A DNA stretch of 47,846 nt, taken from Chromera velia. Taxonomy: Eukaryota > Sar > Chromeraceae. This document shows positions 11,401-23,494 of this stretch, in pieces; positions within the stretch are counted from its first letter, which is position 1; each line of letters opens with the position of its first letter. A model generated the notes under the pieces. That model saw only the letters and a list, made by a program, of their open reading frames with translations. It was not told the origin of the DNA and did not search any database. Where the stretch lies: contig JAHBMJ010000447.1 in NCBI GenBank assembly GCA_018398765.1, positions 1-47,846 of the forward strand, given 5' to 3'. Both the position numbers and the translations under genes were made by a program.

Positions 11401-14400
11401 AGATGATGCCATCAATGAGGAGTTCCTCCAGCCTGGAGTCCACATCTGCCAGCCCCAGGTTGGAGGCAACCTTCTCGATTGTCTCCACGACCATCTTCCT
11501 GTAGGGCTCGCTGCCGTCCTTCAGGTCCTCCACGATCCGACTGATGATGTCGGCACCCCCAACCTGAATTGGTTCGGGCAGGCAAGCAGGCAGGCCAATG
11601 AACGAACGAACAGAAACACGGACAGGCATGCATGGAGGAGGGATGACGCTCCGCCGTCCCATACACAAAAAATGGAAAGAACTGCTACGGATGCATGAAA
11701 GAAGGGACCCACGGGATGCGTAGAATTCATGGTCATCTTGCGTGCTAGAATGTTCTGAGTTGACACGGCTCTTTCCCCAAAACTCTTCAGCCCCAGTGGA
11801 TGCATCACCGGTACCCCCGCGTGACCCACCGACCGACCGACCGACCGACCGACCTTGTTAGCAAGTTCCACAGTTGTGTCCACCAGCTGTCGGTAGTTCC
11901 TCCTGTCCAGAGCGTTCCTGACCACCCAGAAAGAGGAGAAGTAAGCAGGGAGCACCTCCTCACGGACGTACTGAGGGTCGACTCCCTCTGTGCCAACGCA
12001 CTGCTTCACGACCTTCAGAACGATCTTCTTCATCTCCTCATCCGGCGTTGCGAACTCTCTGCAAACAAACAAATGAGGGGGGGAGAGGTGGAAGGAACGA
12101 CGCAAGGAAGGAAACAAATGCAACAAAGGCCGCGGAGAGGGAGGGCTTTGATGCGATGCCGACCGACTGTCGAGACACTGCACACGAACAGGAACGAGAA
12201 GACGATGCGGCGAGGGTGAGCATCGACACGAATCACTGTTCAGATGAATGGCATTTCGCACGCAAGAAGAGCAACACTTGTCACGAATGGCAGGAATAAA
12301 GCTTGGTCTATCTCCGAAATGCCTGAGAGGAATAATCAAAGCTGCTTGCCACCTAACCGACCGAACGAGGATGACCATCACCTCCCGAGTGTAGTAGTTC
12401 GCGTGGTCGGGGTCCATCAGGGGAATGATATACCCGATGGCCTTCAGAAAAGCGGCCAGGCCCTTTCCCCTGTGCTCAGTGATGCCGGACCACAGGGGAC
12501 GGAGCACGGAGTCAAAGCACTCAATCCCGTAGGGAGTGGCGGCTTCAGCAAGGGCAGCAATTGCGAGAGCAGTGATTGTCCTCACCTGCCAGGCACACAC
12601 GCAGGCAGGCACACACACAGGCAGAGGGGCGGGCAGGGAAGCAGAGGGGCAGAAAGGGAAGATCGTCATTGTTTGAAAGCACACAGACACACAGAGGAAG
12701 ATAGATTAGACACTTTGAACGAGAAAGAGACGAAAGCAGACTGACGGATCCATTTTTCAAATCTTCTCTGCATTTCCGAGTCCCGCCCCCCTCTCTCTCC
12801 TTTTGCGCATCCAAACGCCTCTTTCTCATTATCGAAGATTCACCACACCTCTCGCCCCCTGTCTGTCTGACTGACCTTCTGCTCCTCATCCTGCAGACCG
12901 TGTTGGATGATCTGCACGAGATCCTTCAGGTGAGGGAGGACCGCACACCCCACCTCAATCGAAATCTGCTGGACAATCTTCACACCTGTGTGTCGGGCCT
13001 GCCAGCTCTTTTTCGATCTGCACACGGCCCGGAGGAACTGAATCAACGTGTTGATGCCCAAAGCAGAGGCCACCACTGCGAACGCCTTCGCTGTACAGTT
13101 CCGCACGTACTCGTCGGGATGATCCAAATCGGGGCGCATTGTGGCAATCATCGTTGCCAGACCGGCGGCCTTGGCGAGGTTCGAGATCACTTCCTTGCCC
13201 TCCTGTCGGGCGTAGTAGTCTTCATCGATAAGCATCGGCTCGATCACCACCAAAATCTTGTGGACGTACGGACGGACCTGCAGATCCAGAGGCGTACATC
13301 CATCTCTATACTCCTTTCTTCCAGCGCAATCAAATGAATGCAGCGACAGGGAGAAACAAAAAAAAAAGAGGGGGGGCAGGTAGATCAACAGGGCTGCAGG
13401 ACTCCTCTTCTTCCTATTTCTTTCATCACCAAGACAAAAATGGAAGGAAAGAGAAAAAATCAAGCAGAAGAAGAGCAAGATGCACCTCATCCTCCAGTTT
13501 ATGGAGCACCCTCTGGATGCACTTCACCAGCAGATGTCTCTCCTGGTCCTCCAAAGTTGAGGACATCATCAGGGGCAGAATCTGCACACACTCACACACA
13601 CACAAAGGAATAAGCACTTGAGAACCAGGAAGGAGAGGCGTACAAAGGGCCACACAGAGGCACACTGATCGACAGAGGCACATCAAAACGACAAAGAGAA
13701 TTTCAGAAAGGCTTGCAGGAATACGCGCGCCAGGAAGAGAACACGACTTCCTTCGCCTCCTTCTGTGTTTATGCGAGTACATTCCAAATATGCAGATACA
13801 CAGACTAAGACGAACAAACCCACAAACACAAAGAGACACAGAGGTCGACGCACGCACGCAAGCGCACAAACCTGATTGAAGAGAGGCCCCGGCCCGAACT
13901 CCCTCGCCTTGTCTTGCAGTTGCCTGAAGGCAGACCGCCTCATCGGGGGAGTCCCGTTTTTGATCTTCAGGAGGATTCGCATGATCTTCCTCTCCTTGAT
14001 CTCAGTGGGGGACAGCGACTTTTCATCGTCGCTCGATAGCAGTTTGCCTGCAGGGAGGGAGGGAGAGAAACAGAGAGAAGAAAAGGATCGTTCAGTCTGG
14101 CGCATGCATGTCCTAATAGAAGATCCGCATGCATGTACTAATAAAAGGAGCATGCAATCATGCAGACATGCGTACCGACGCAGAACGATGCCGCTAAAAC
14201 GGGCAATGAGGCGGGAAGAAGACGCAGAATGGAATGGAAGAAGTCAGACAGGCACATAACTGCGCAAAAAAATGGGTTGAAGGAAAAAGAACCAACAGAA
14301 CGATTGAATTAACAAACGCACTCACTCACTCACTCACTCACTTACTGACCAAAGTACTGCATATCCTCTGGTTTGATGTCTGGCAGTTCCCCCCCGGCCA

Positions 14401-16885
14401 CAGCTGCTCCATGTTCCTCCGGGAGCGCGGTGGGACCCGCACCCTCCATGGTGACCTTGGTGGCCTCCGGAATTTGGTACAGAGGTGTGGCACCCATCGG
14501 CGTGGCCCCCATGAGGGAGGCTGCAGTGGGCCCAGCCTTCCTGACGGGCTGGTAGTCCTTGGGGGGTTGGACGATTTCGTAGCCCTCCTTTGGAAGGATA
14601 GCGTCCAGCTCTGCGTCTGTCATGGGCAGATTGCGTGCGTCAACGTCCCGAGTGATGGCAGCCTCCTTCATGGCTGCAGGGGTCATCGGGGTGGCTGGAG
14701 TCATCATGCCGCTGGGCATTCCTGTCATTCCCTGCAGATAAGAGAAGAGAAAAAAGAGGGGGGGGAGGGGGAAATGAGATGGAGGGAAGAGGCAGACCGC
14801 TTTGAAGCCAGCTGTTCCTTAGAAGGCAACTTGTTAGGGGAAAGAACAAAGCAGAACAGTTCTCTGCTTCGCCTTCGGACTTCTGGTGCGCGCGTGTATT
14901 TTCCTTATCTTTCTGATGGGATGTCAGGCTTTCAAGAAGAAAACGGAATTTCTCCACAGGAACGCCCAAAAGAAAAACTTTTCCCTTCTCATCAGCACCT
15001 CTTACTCCCACAAGACCGTCTGCTGACTGACCAACGGTGTCTGTCCAAAGGGAGTTGCCCCTGGCGTCATCCCCCCAATTCCCGGTGTCATCCCAGGTGT
15101 CATGCCTACAGGGGTGATCCCCCCCATCGCCATTCCCCCCGGGGTCATCCCCTCAATCGGGGTAGCGTCCCATCGGGAGGAACGCCTCTTACTCGGCCCC
15201 GCCCCTGCGGCAGCCGCGGCCGCCCCTGGCGTCTCCCCCCCCCCGATCATGGGGGTCTCCCCCCACGATCCAGGCAAGGGCGTCTCCCCGAGCATCGGCG
15301 TCTCCGACGCAGAGTGCCCAGGGGTGCCCTGCACGCAAGCACACACACACTCACACTTCGTTCGTTCACGCGTTCAGAGTTCTAGCGTCATGCGGGCATG
15401 CACCAAAAACAATTCCTCTGGATTCTCCCGAAGAAAAGAGAAAACGACACGCTCCCTTCCAAGGTACAACCAGTGGATTGAGTCAGCCCCTCACTCATCG
15501 AGCACTCTTTCATGTCATGCAGCCAGTAGTCTCACAGAAATGAGAACGACAGACACAGAAAGCCAAGGAAGGAAGAAAGACAGACTGACCCCCCACGACG
15601 GCGTTTCCATCCCTTGATTGATCATCGGCGTGTCCCAACGGGAGACGCCATTGGCTCCTCCTGCGCCTCCAGACTCTGCAGGTCGAAGGAAGGAAGGAAG
15701 GAAGGAAGGAAGGAAGGGAGGAAGGAAGGAAGAAAGGAAGGAAGGAAGGAAGGAAGGAGGGAAGGAAGGAAGGAAGGAAGGAAGGAAGGAGGGAAGGAAG
15801 GAAGGAAGGAAGGAAGGAAGGAAGAAGAGATTCCATGGAGTGTCGGAAAGGAGGAAACAGAGAGGAAAGGAGAGAACAGAAAGAGAGACAGAGTGGGGAG
15901 ACAAGTAAGGGAAGGAGAAGAGAAGTACACACCCCGTCATCTATCTTCTCTTTCCCTTCTGGTTCTAAATCGATGGCTGCACCACTCGATGGATGGATGC
16001 AGTGAATTCATTCATTCTCTTTCTGTCTGTCGCCTCGTCTCGCAAGGACATGGGATGAGAGAGTCCCTCGGCCTGCTGCCCCCTCTCATTAAGACAAAGT
16101 CATTTCATTTCACGAACCGCATTCGTCCCCCTGCTCTCCAAATACAAAGAAAGAAATCGAAGGCAGCCGGCCGGCCGACACCCCAACGGACCTTCCGTTG
16201 TCTGGTCCCATCTTCTTTTCTTCTTCGCCTGCTGCACCGCCCCGTTCGTTGCAGCCCCCTCCCCTCCCTCCCCTGCAGCTGCTCTAATGACTCCCTCGTC
16301 CCTCTTCTTCTGCAACTTCCGCTGGATTTCCTGTTTCTCCTTGTCCAGCTCCTGCTCTTGCATAACGTCCGCATGCGTCCTGTCATCCCCCGACGGTCCC
16401 CTGCCCGCAAACGGATCGGCTCGAGGGGGGGACAGCATGCGGTCGTGCATCTGTCTCTGATAAGCATTTTGCCGCGAAAAAATGGACTTGTCCTTGCGGG
16501 AATCCTCCAAAATATCTGGAACTTCCTCCTGCTCCTCGTCCGCCCGCTGCATCTCCTTAAAGGCATTCTTTGAAGTGCTGTACGTCGCGTAATTGTGTAT
16601 GCGGCTCTGGGCCTGTTGCTCCATCCTCAGCTCCATGGCTGCTGCCTCTGCGTCTGTGGGCAGCTCCGAAACGTACTGCCCTCCTCCTCCACCCATCATT
16701 CCCATCAAGGACTCATCCTCCATTGGAGCGTCGGAGAGACTCACGTCTGCAGAAAGAGGAAGAGAAAAGAATAAATACGTTAATTCTTGCAGGTGTACTC
16801 CTACTCCAACAAAACCATGCACCCACCCCGAACAACGGTGAGTGCTGGCACTGGATGTACCTTTCCGCTTCTGCGTCTTTGACAT
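8178..16885 (-). CDS. SF3B1: Splicing factor 3B subunit 1 (SF3b155), complete
   Basis: Core subunit of the U2 snRNP SF3b complex, which clamps the U2/branch-site duplex in the nucleus. Eighteen exons: 16861-16885, 16192-16746, 15590-15675, 15032-15328, 14350-14731, 13872-14047, 13486-13581, 12876-13277, 12362-12585, 11854-12058, 11384-11563, 10855-11112, 10327-10563, 9948-10052, 9431-9613, 9030-9224, 8656-8751, 8178-8372. They total 3897 bases, 1298 aa plus TGA, against about 1304 in human. Residues 1-450 are the disordered N-terminus with TP repeats and U2AF-ligand motifs ([19 protein letters not shown]). From about 470 to the end is the HEAT-repeat superhelix, strongly conserved. Residues matching the human cancer hot spots are present (E595, R598, N599, H635, K639, K673, K714, G715), as is AIRRATVN at the pladienolide pocket. 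The C-terminus replaces the usual one with [10 protein letters not shown] second possible first exon lies at 17401-17431. Confidence 0.96.
8376..8436. repeat. (CA)n(GA)n microsatellite abutting the last SF3B1 acceptor
   Basis: On the sense (minus) strand this is a TC run followed by a TG run of about 16 repeats that ends directly in the CAG acceptor of exon 18. There is no separate polypyrimidine tract between it and the splice site. Confidence 0.9.
11828..11853 (-). repeat. (GTCG)n repeat starting at the exon 10 donor of SF3B1
   Basis: The donor after the codons for ELANK is AAG|GTCGGTCGGTCGG, repeated six times before it decays. Each repeat unit recreates a potential 5' splice site four bases further into the intron. 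Confidence 0.85.
15683..15832. repeat. (GGAA)n / (TTCC)n microsatellite, 150 bp
   Basis: Lies inside the SF3B1 intron between exons 2 and 3. On the sense strand it is a 150-base TTCC tract ending seven bases before the CTGCAG acceptor at 15676-15681, so it serves as, or sits in place of, the polypyrimidine tract. Confidence 0.92.
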
Positions 16886-18280
16886 GAAAGAAGACAGTTG
16901 AGAGCGAGAGGAGAGGGAGAGGAACCCTCGCTACTTAGAGGAGGCAAGGGGGGAGCCAGCCACTCTCTCTCTCTCTCTGTGTCCCCAAGGAGACTTCGAA
17001 CGAGGGAGTGGGTGGGATCTTCGACAAGGGAGGGAGATGGGCAGAAAGGATCCCGTCTCCAGGTGAGACACACAGAGTGACAGAAAGTTGGGCATCGACG
17101 GAGAGAGGGGCAAACCGACAAAACAAACAGAACGAACGGACGAACGGTCTGTGGGAGGACAAAGCGGAGACGGAGAGGAAGTTAAAGAGAAGACGCGAAG
17201 AGGCTCGTGTGAACCCGCGCACGTCCTTGAACGCCTACAACCCGATGGCTCTACAACCCAAAATTCAGAGAAGAGAAGAGAAGAGAAGAGAGGAGGGGAC
17301 AGGAGGGGAAAGCAGAACGTAGGAACATGGACAGACAGAAGGGTAGGTTGATCAAGCTCAGAGAGAAGAAGAGCAGGTCTGCCCCAACTCTAGCACTCAC
17401 CTTTCCGAACCTCTCCGTGGCCGTTCTGCATGGCGGCTCTAGAATGAGTGAGAGGCTTTTGCTTTTTAAAAGACCCGAGTCGTATGCAATCCTCGCCAGA
17501 CCGACTACCAGTCTGTCTGCCTCACTGGAGGGTTTTTCGGGAGTCCTCCCCTCCAGTTTGCTGCTGGACGGAGAAACAAACCACTGCTTCCCTCCCCCTG
17601 GCCACTACCTATACAGGTAGAAGAGGCAAGTGAGGGATAAAGGACCGGGAAACAGTCAAAGTGCTAGGCAAAGAGCAGCTATTTTTGGGTTTTTGTTTTC
17701 TCCACGAGACGGAAAACTGACACAGAAATTATGCGGGAAAGAAGTCTCGACCTCACTCCTTGATCAAAAAGCTTGCTGTCGTATTTGGAGAAGGATTAGA
17801 AAGAATTCACAAGTTCCGCCTCAGAAACTCCACAGAGTGCATGATTTAAGACGGAACATGGCAGATTTATGGCAGAGTTTCCATGAGTTTCCCTCATGTT
17901 TCCCTCACCTTCCTTTGAACCGGGCACTTCCAAAAAATTTGCGAACGACGTTTGTGCGTATATTTTCGTGCCCCCCAAGCAGCTTCATTGTACTGATGAG
18001 CGCGTGCGAGCTGTCCCGTACTATCCCGTACTTAAAAATGAGTATACCATTGAACCAACTGTCATTTGGCAACTTGCCTCAGCGGCTGTTAGGCAAGTTG
18101 GTGTTCACATGTGTCCACAATAGCTGACTTCTTTCAATGCGGAGTCTGCTTCACGTGGAATTCAAGGTATGTAAGCTGAAGTGGACGAGCGTTCATTTGT
18201 AAGAGTTTGTCGGCAGTCAGACTGATTGAGTCGAGTGCACGTGACACACGAGGCCAGTCAGTCAGCTGGGTGATTCGAAA
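16886..18280. promoter_or_regulatory. Divergent SF3B1-UPF2 promoter region
   Basis: About 1.4 kb separates the two start codons, which face away from each other. No gene is supported here apart from the possible alternative SF3B1 first exon at 17401-17431. A palindromic CACGTG lies at about 18239 and a CTCTCT/GAGA tract at 16960. No TATA box was convincing. Shared regulation of the pair is inferred from arrangement only. Confidence 0.45.
17401..17431 (-). other. Candidate alternative first coding exon of SF3B1
   Basis: On the minus strand GCCGCCATG, a very strong translation-start context, opens ten codons (MQNGHGEVRK) and ends at CGGAAAG|GTGAGT. The exon ends in phase 1, exactly as the 16861-16885 exon does, so either can join exon 2 at 16746 in frame. 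The two would give proteins differing only in the first 8-10 residues. Which is used cannot be decided from sequence. Confidence 0.45.
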
Positions 18281-19963
18281 ATGGGGGGTCCCTCCGACGA
18301 GGGTTCTGCTCCTGCCATGTCAGATGAGGAGTTGAAGAAGCTGAAGGAAGAGGTTGAGCAGAGGAAGGCGGAGGAGATGAAAGACGACACCGAACGAGCC
18401 CGTCTCCTCGAGGCTAACAAGACAGCACTGGAGGGAGGAAGGCAGTTAGAGGGAAAGCGCGACAAGTCAATCCAGAAGATTTCGAATTTCAAAAACCGAT
18501 TGAAGAAAATTGCCGAATCAGAGCGTAAAATTCTTCTGGAGGAGGTGAAGAAGTTGAATGTCGGAATGTACCTGGAGGAGTTGGCAGATGCCGTCTCCGA
18601 GCTCAACTTCAAGCAGAAGGACCTGCCACTTGCTGTGGAGCTGTGCTGTGCTCTTCACCAACAGTACGAAGGCTTCACTCCAGCTCTCCAGAAGGCCCTG
18701 GGCAAAGCATTTCAAGCGGCAGGAAAGGGAGTACAGGGGAGTCTGGCAGCGGATCCGGCTGGGGCCTCTTCTTCTAGTTCCTCCTCGTCTTCTGCAGGGT
18801 CGGGGGCCGTCTCCGCCCTCTCTGGGTGGACCGTGGCGTACCAGAATGAATTGGCGGGGCTGCTCACAAAGAGGAAATTGGCAACGCGTCTGGCAGGTGA
18901 GATGGGAGGAGGAGAACGGAGAAAGAGAAAAGAAAGCACCTACGCTGATAAAAAAGGACGACGCTTTTTTTTCTTCTTTGCAGAAGCCAAAAAGAACACG
19001 GATCAGCGAGGCAATGCTTTGGTCAAACAGAAGAGGAAAGCTTCAGAGAGCCCAGAAATGCTGCTAAAGATCTCTAGGTTCCTTCTTGTTGGTTTGTTTC
19101 GCTTTTTTCTCTCTGCTTCATTAAAAGGTCGACTCTCTCCTATCATCCAGAGACCCTAAACCTAAACACGTCGGCAGGACGCGCCCTATCTTTGATTCTC
19201 CTTTTTTCGCTGTTTCTGTCTGTTTTTATTGCAGGAGAGCTGTATCTGACGGGAGTCTTCGAAGACGAAAAACTTATCGGGAGTATCCTCAAACTTCTCT
19301 GCACTCCTCCTGCACCCTCTGTAAGTTTCCTTCTTTCTTTTTTTCTTTATGTCTTTCTTGCTTGCTTGCTTTCTTGCTTTCTTTGTTTGTTTCCTTCTTT
19401 CTTTCTTTCTTTCTTTCTTTCTTTTCTTTCTTTCTTGCTTTCTTGCTTTCTTGCTTTCTTGCTTTCTTTCTTTCTTTCTTTCTTTCTTGCTTTCTTTCTT
19501 TCTTGCTTTCTTTCTTTCTTGCTTTCTTGCTTTCTTGCTTTCTTTCTTTCTTTCTTTCTTTCTTGCTTGCTTGCGTGCTTTCTTTCTTTCTTTCTTTCTT
19601 TTCCTTCTTTCTTGCTTGCTTTCTTTCTTTCTTTCTTTTTTTCTTTCTGTCTTTTCTTTCTTTCTTTTTTTCTGTCTTTTCTTTCTTTCTGTCTTTTATT
19701 TCTTTCTGTCTTTTTTTTCTTTCTGTCTTTCTTTCTTTCTTTCTTTCTTGCTTGCTTGCTTGCTTGCTTTCTTTCTTTCTTTCTTTCTTTTCTTTCTTTC
19801 TTGCTTTATTTCTTTCTTGCTTGCTTGCGTTCTTGCTTCCTTTCTTTCTTTTTTTCTTTCTTTCTTGCTTGCTTGCTTGCTTGCTTGCTTTCTTTCTTTC
19901 TTTCTTTTCTTTCTTTCTTGCTTTATTTCTTGCTTGCTTGCTTGCTTCCTTTCTTTCTTTTTT

Positions 19964-19994
<31 letters not shown>

Positions 19995-21056
19995 GTCTTG
20001 CTTGCGTTCTTTCTTCCTTTCTCCCTCTCTTTTACCCACTCTTTTTCTGACACGTTTTGGTATTTTTGATTAGTCGGCTATTGAAACAGAGAAGGGGAGA
20101 CTAGCGCAAGTGGAAAGCTGAAGGGTCCCAAATGGCTGGTTTTCTATTCCCTTTCTTCTCTTTTCCCCACCCCCCTTGCGGCAGGCGACTGCAGCATCCG
20201 CAGACGCACAGCAGGACAAGGAGAAGGACGGACAGGGTCCAGAACAACAACCACAAACGACAGACCCGTCAGAGGACATCCTCCAAGCACACCTGGCGTG
20301 CCTCGAATTCGTCCTCAAGTCAGCAGCCACAATCGACCAGCCTTCTTCTCTCTTGTCTCTGTTCTCCTCCCCCCCCCACACACACCCGACGGAAATACGC
20401 ACACAGAGGATATCAAAAGGAGGAATGATCTTTCCTTTCCTGCCGATGTCCCCCCTTTCATCTTTCCCGTCTCTTCTCCCCCCCCTCTCAAATACATCCC
20501 TTCTCTTCTGCTCGCTGTCTGTCTGTGTGCAGAAAGATGGGCACGGCGCTTCTCCGCACAGTGCCGAAGAAGGAAGCGGACTTGAATCGACAAAGCAAAA
20601 CCAAGGGGGAGGGGGAGGGGGCAGAAGGAAAGGAAGCCGAAGAAGGGGAGGACAAGAGGATCGCCGTGGCCGAAAAAACTGCAGGAGAGAAGATGAGTGC
20701 ACTGGTCGGTCAATAGTTGTGCTGTTTTTAGTAAGCAGCTTCTTCTGAATGTGGGAGAAATAGAGACTGCATGTCCATTTGTTTTCACTTCTGAGTGACG
20801 TCGTTCACAGAGTGACGATGTTTCATGCTGTTTATGTCCTTGCCCAATCATTTTTTGCTTGCTTCTATTTTTCCGGTCGGTTTCGTTTACTCGATCTCTC
20901 ACACCGAGAAGGACTTCGACGAGGAAAGAGGGCTGAAAAGAAAAGAAACAGGGGGGAAATGAAAGTGCGTTGAATTCTTGCGTTGGTGTCAGAAGGGAGG
21001 AAAGCGTGTCTCCCTCCCTGCCTCCCTCCCTCTCTCTCTCCCCCCCCCCCTCTCTC

Positions 21057-21090
<34 letters not shown>

Positions 21091-23398
21091 TGTATCCGTC
21101 CGTCCGTCCGTCCGTCCATCTCTGTGCGTGCAGGTGAAGGGGTTCGTTCGCACAAGCGGGAGAAGGATTCTTGAGAGGGCGCACTGGCAGGTAGGCAGAC
21201 AGACTAAAAAAACAGGTTGAATGAATGACGGAGAGACAGGGAGGGCCTCTGTCTCCCCCCAACCCCCCCAGCTCTCCTCAATCAATCAAGTGTCTCCTTC
21301 CTTCCTCATCTCAACACACAAATACTGCATGTATTTATGGGCGTCTCTGGATGTTTTTTCTCTTCTGTCAAGCGTGAAGATCCATTCTCCCTCCGGCTCT
21401 CGCTTCCGTCACCTATACGCCTCTGCCTCTCCCCCCCCTCCCTCTCTCTGTCCTCTCTCTCAGATGACAGACCAGGAGCAGAGAAACCACACGGCACGAG
21501 TCGAGAGGGGCGTCGTGGAACCAGAAGCCATGTCGAGGTCAGCAGAGAGGGCATGAAAGTAAATGCAAAAAAGAGCAAAAAAGTCGTGGAACCAGAAGCC
21601 ATGTCGAGGTCAGCAGAGAGGGAGGCAGTGAGTGAAAAAAAAACGCTTTTTTACAATGGCTTCTGTGTTTCTTGCCAGTGGAAGCGAATGCTTCATTTTC
21701 TCTTTTTTGAAGTCTGCTGCTGACTGTTGTTCTATCACATGCCTTGCGAGCTTCTTCTTTGTTGGTGGCGATCGGGCTGCTGTTGTCTAGGTGGGGGTCA
21801 GGCAGAAAAGAAGCACCAAGCTCGAGAGGGATGGGCAAGCAGAAAGTTGCTGTCTCTCTTTTCATAGCATTTCTTAGAGCTCCTGTCTGCGCGAAAGAAC
21901 ACCGATTGCAGGTACCAGGAGCTCCGCAACGCCCACCAGCGGGTGCAGACGCAGTTGGCCTTCATTGCTGACCTCGTGTGTGAGGAGATGCCCAGGATGG
22001 TGGATGCTGCAGGTCCGTCCGTCGGCTTCTGAACTTGTCGGGCAGTCACTATGTCCGAGTCTGTATGTCACAGTCTATATGCTTTGCCCAAGTGTCGACC
22101 GCTTCTCTGAAAGACTAGAAAAGAACAGAAAGGGGTAGAAAGAGGGTCTTGTCTTTCTCTTTTTTGTTCCTTTTCTCTGTCCTGTTTGCAAGCAAGCATG
22201 CAGCCGATTCAAAGCTGAAAATCAAACTCGCTTTCTCCCGCCCCACCCCCTAATCTGCCGACGTTTTGGAATTCCGACTGCTGCACAAACCTGCCTACCT
22301 GTCCAGCTGTGCATTGGTTGCGTGTGAAGTTTGGCTTTCCTCTTTTTTGTTCTCTTCTCTACTTGACTAATGACTTCGTCTCTGTCTGCCACTTTTTCGT
22401 CTGTGTGCCTGCAGAGAAGGAGGGTGGTGTGCGTTTGGCTGCTGCGGAGACGGCAGAGACGGGGAAGGAGAAGGAGGCGGAGGAGAAGGAGGAAGACCCG
22501 GAAACGCTGAAGTGGGAGGACGCAGGAGACAGGTGGGGACGGGGAGGGAGTAGATTTTCTCTTTGGCTGTTCATCTGTTCTCGATTTTGTTTTACTTTTT
22601 TTCAAAAGAAGAAACAAGCACGCAGTCTGTTTGTCTGCTCGTCTTTTTGTCTCTCGTCCGTAGGTAGATGGATCTATCTCATGTGATGCTGTTGTGCCAG
22701 CCGTCCTTGTCGTTCCCCCTCTTGTTTGTCCTTCTCCCTCTCTCGCGCTCTCTCTCACACACTCACACACCGTGTGTGTGTGTGTGTGTGTGTATGTGTG
22801 TGTGTGTGTGTGTGTGGACATTTGTTTTTTCATTTTTGTGGCTGTCTGCAGAAAGTTCTACGAGGACGTGCTCGACTTGAAGGACATTCTTCCAGGGGTT
22901 CTTCTGGGCCTAGATAAGGAGAAGGAGAAGGAGCGGAAGGAGAAAGAGAAGGAAAAGAAGGAAAAAGAAAGAGATCTGCTAAGTGAAAGCCAACAAGAAA
23001 AAAAAAAAGAGAAGGAGAAGGAGAAGGAACGAATCATTCCGGGACTCCCACCTCCACCTCCAGCACCGACTGTCCCTCTCGCGGTCTGTCTGTGGGTCGT
23101 TTGGCGTTCCAATTGCATACTATGTGTTGCTGTCAATCAGCCTTTTGCTCTGTCTTTTTTTTCCTCTTCTCCCATCTCTCCGTACAACCACGTCTGAATT
23201 TGCTTCCTCTCTCTTTACTTCACCAGAGTTTCTTTTTTCTCTTCCATCATCTGGGGGCCACTCCTCATCTCACTTCATTTCTTCAACTCCTCATGAAAAC
23301 CGCTGGGTGATGAAGAGCGCTGAAATTTCGGACTTGAAAAGAGAATTTTGCTACATCTGTGTGACTTTCCTCTCTCTCCTCTGCGTGTGTGTGTGTGC

Positions 23399-23438
<40 letters not shown>

Positions 23439-23458
23439 GTGTGTGTGTGTGTGTGTGC

Positions 23459-23494
<36 letters not shown>

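Noticed and set aside
15614..15940. Frames encoding RKEGRKEG and LPSFLPSF repeats
   Set aside because: They come from the GGAA microsatellite in an SF3B1 intron; the real exon here is 15590-15675 on the minus strand.
17327..18127. Plus-strand frames of 97 and 165 codons between SF3B1 and UPF2
   Set aside because: No recognisable domain, no good start context, and they lie in the divergent promoter region.
19289..20073. Long open frames on both strands rich in Phe/Leu/Ser or Lys/Glu/Arg
   Set aside because: They are produced by the 4-base CTTT/CTTG repeat, which keeps several frames open at once; the region is UPF2 intron 3.
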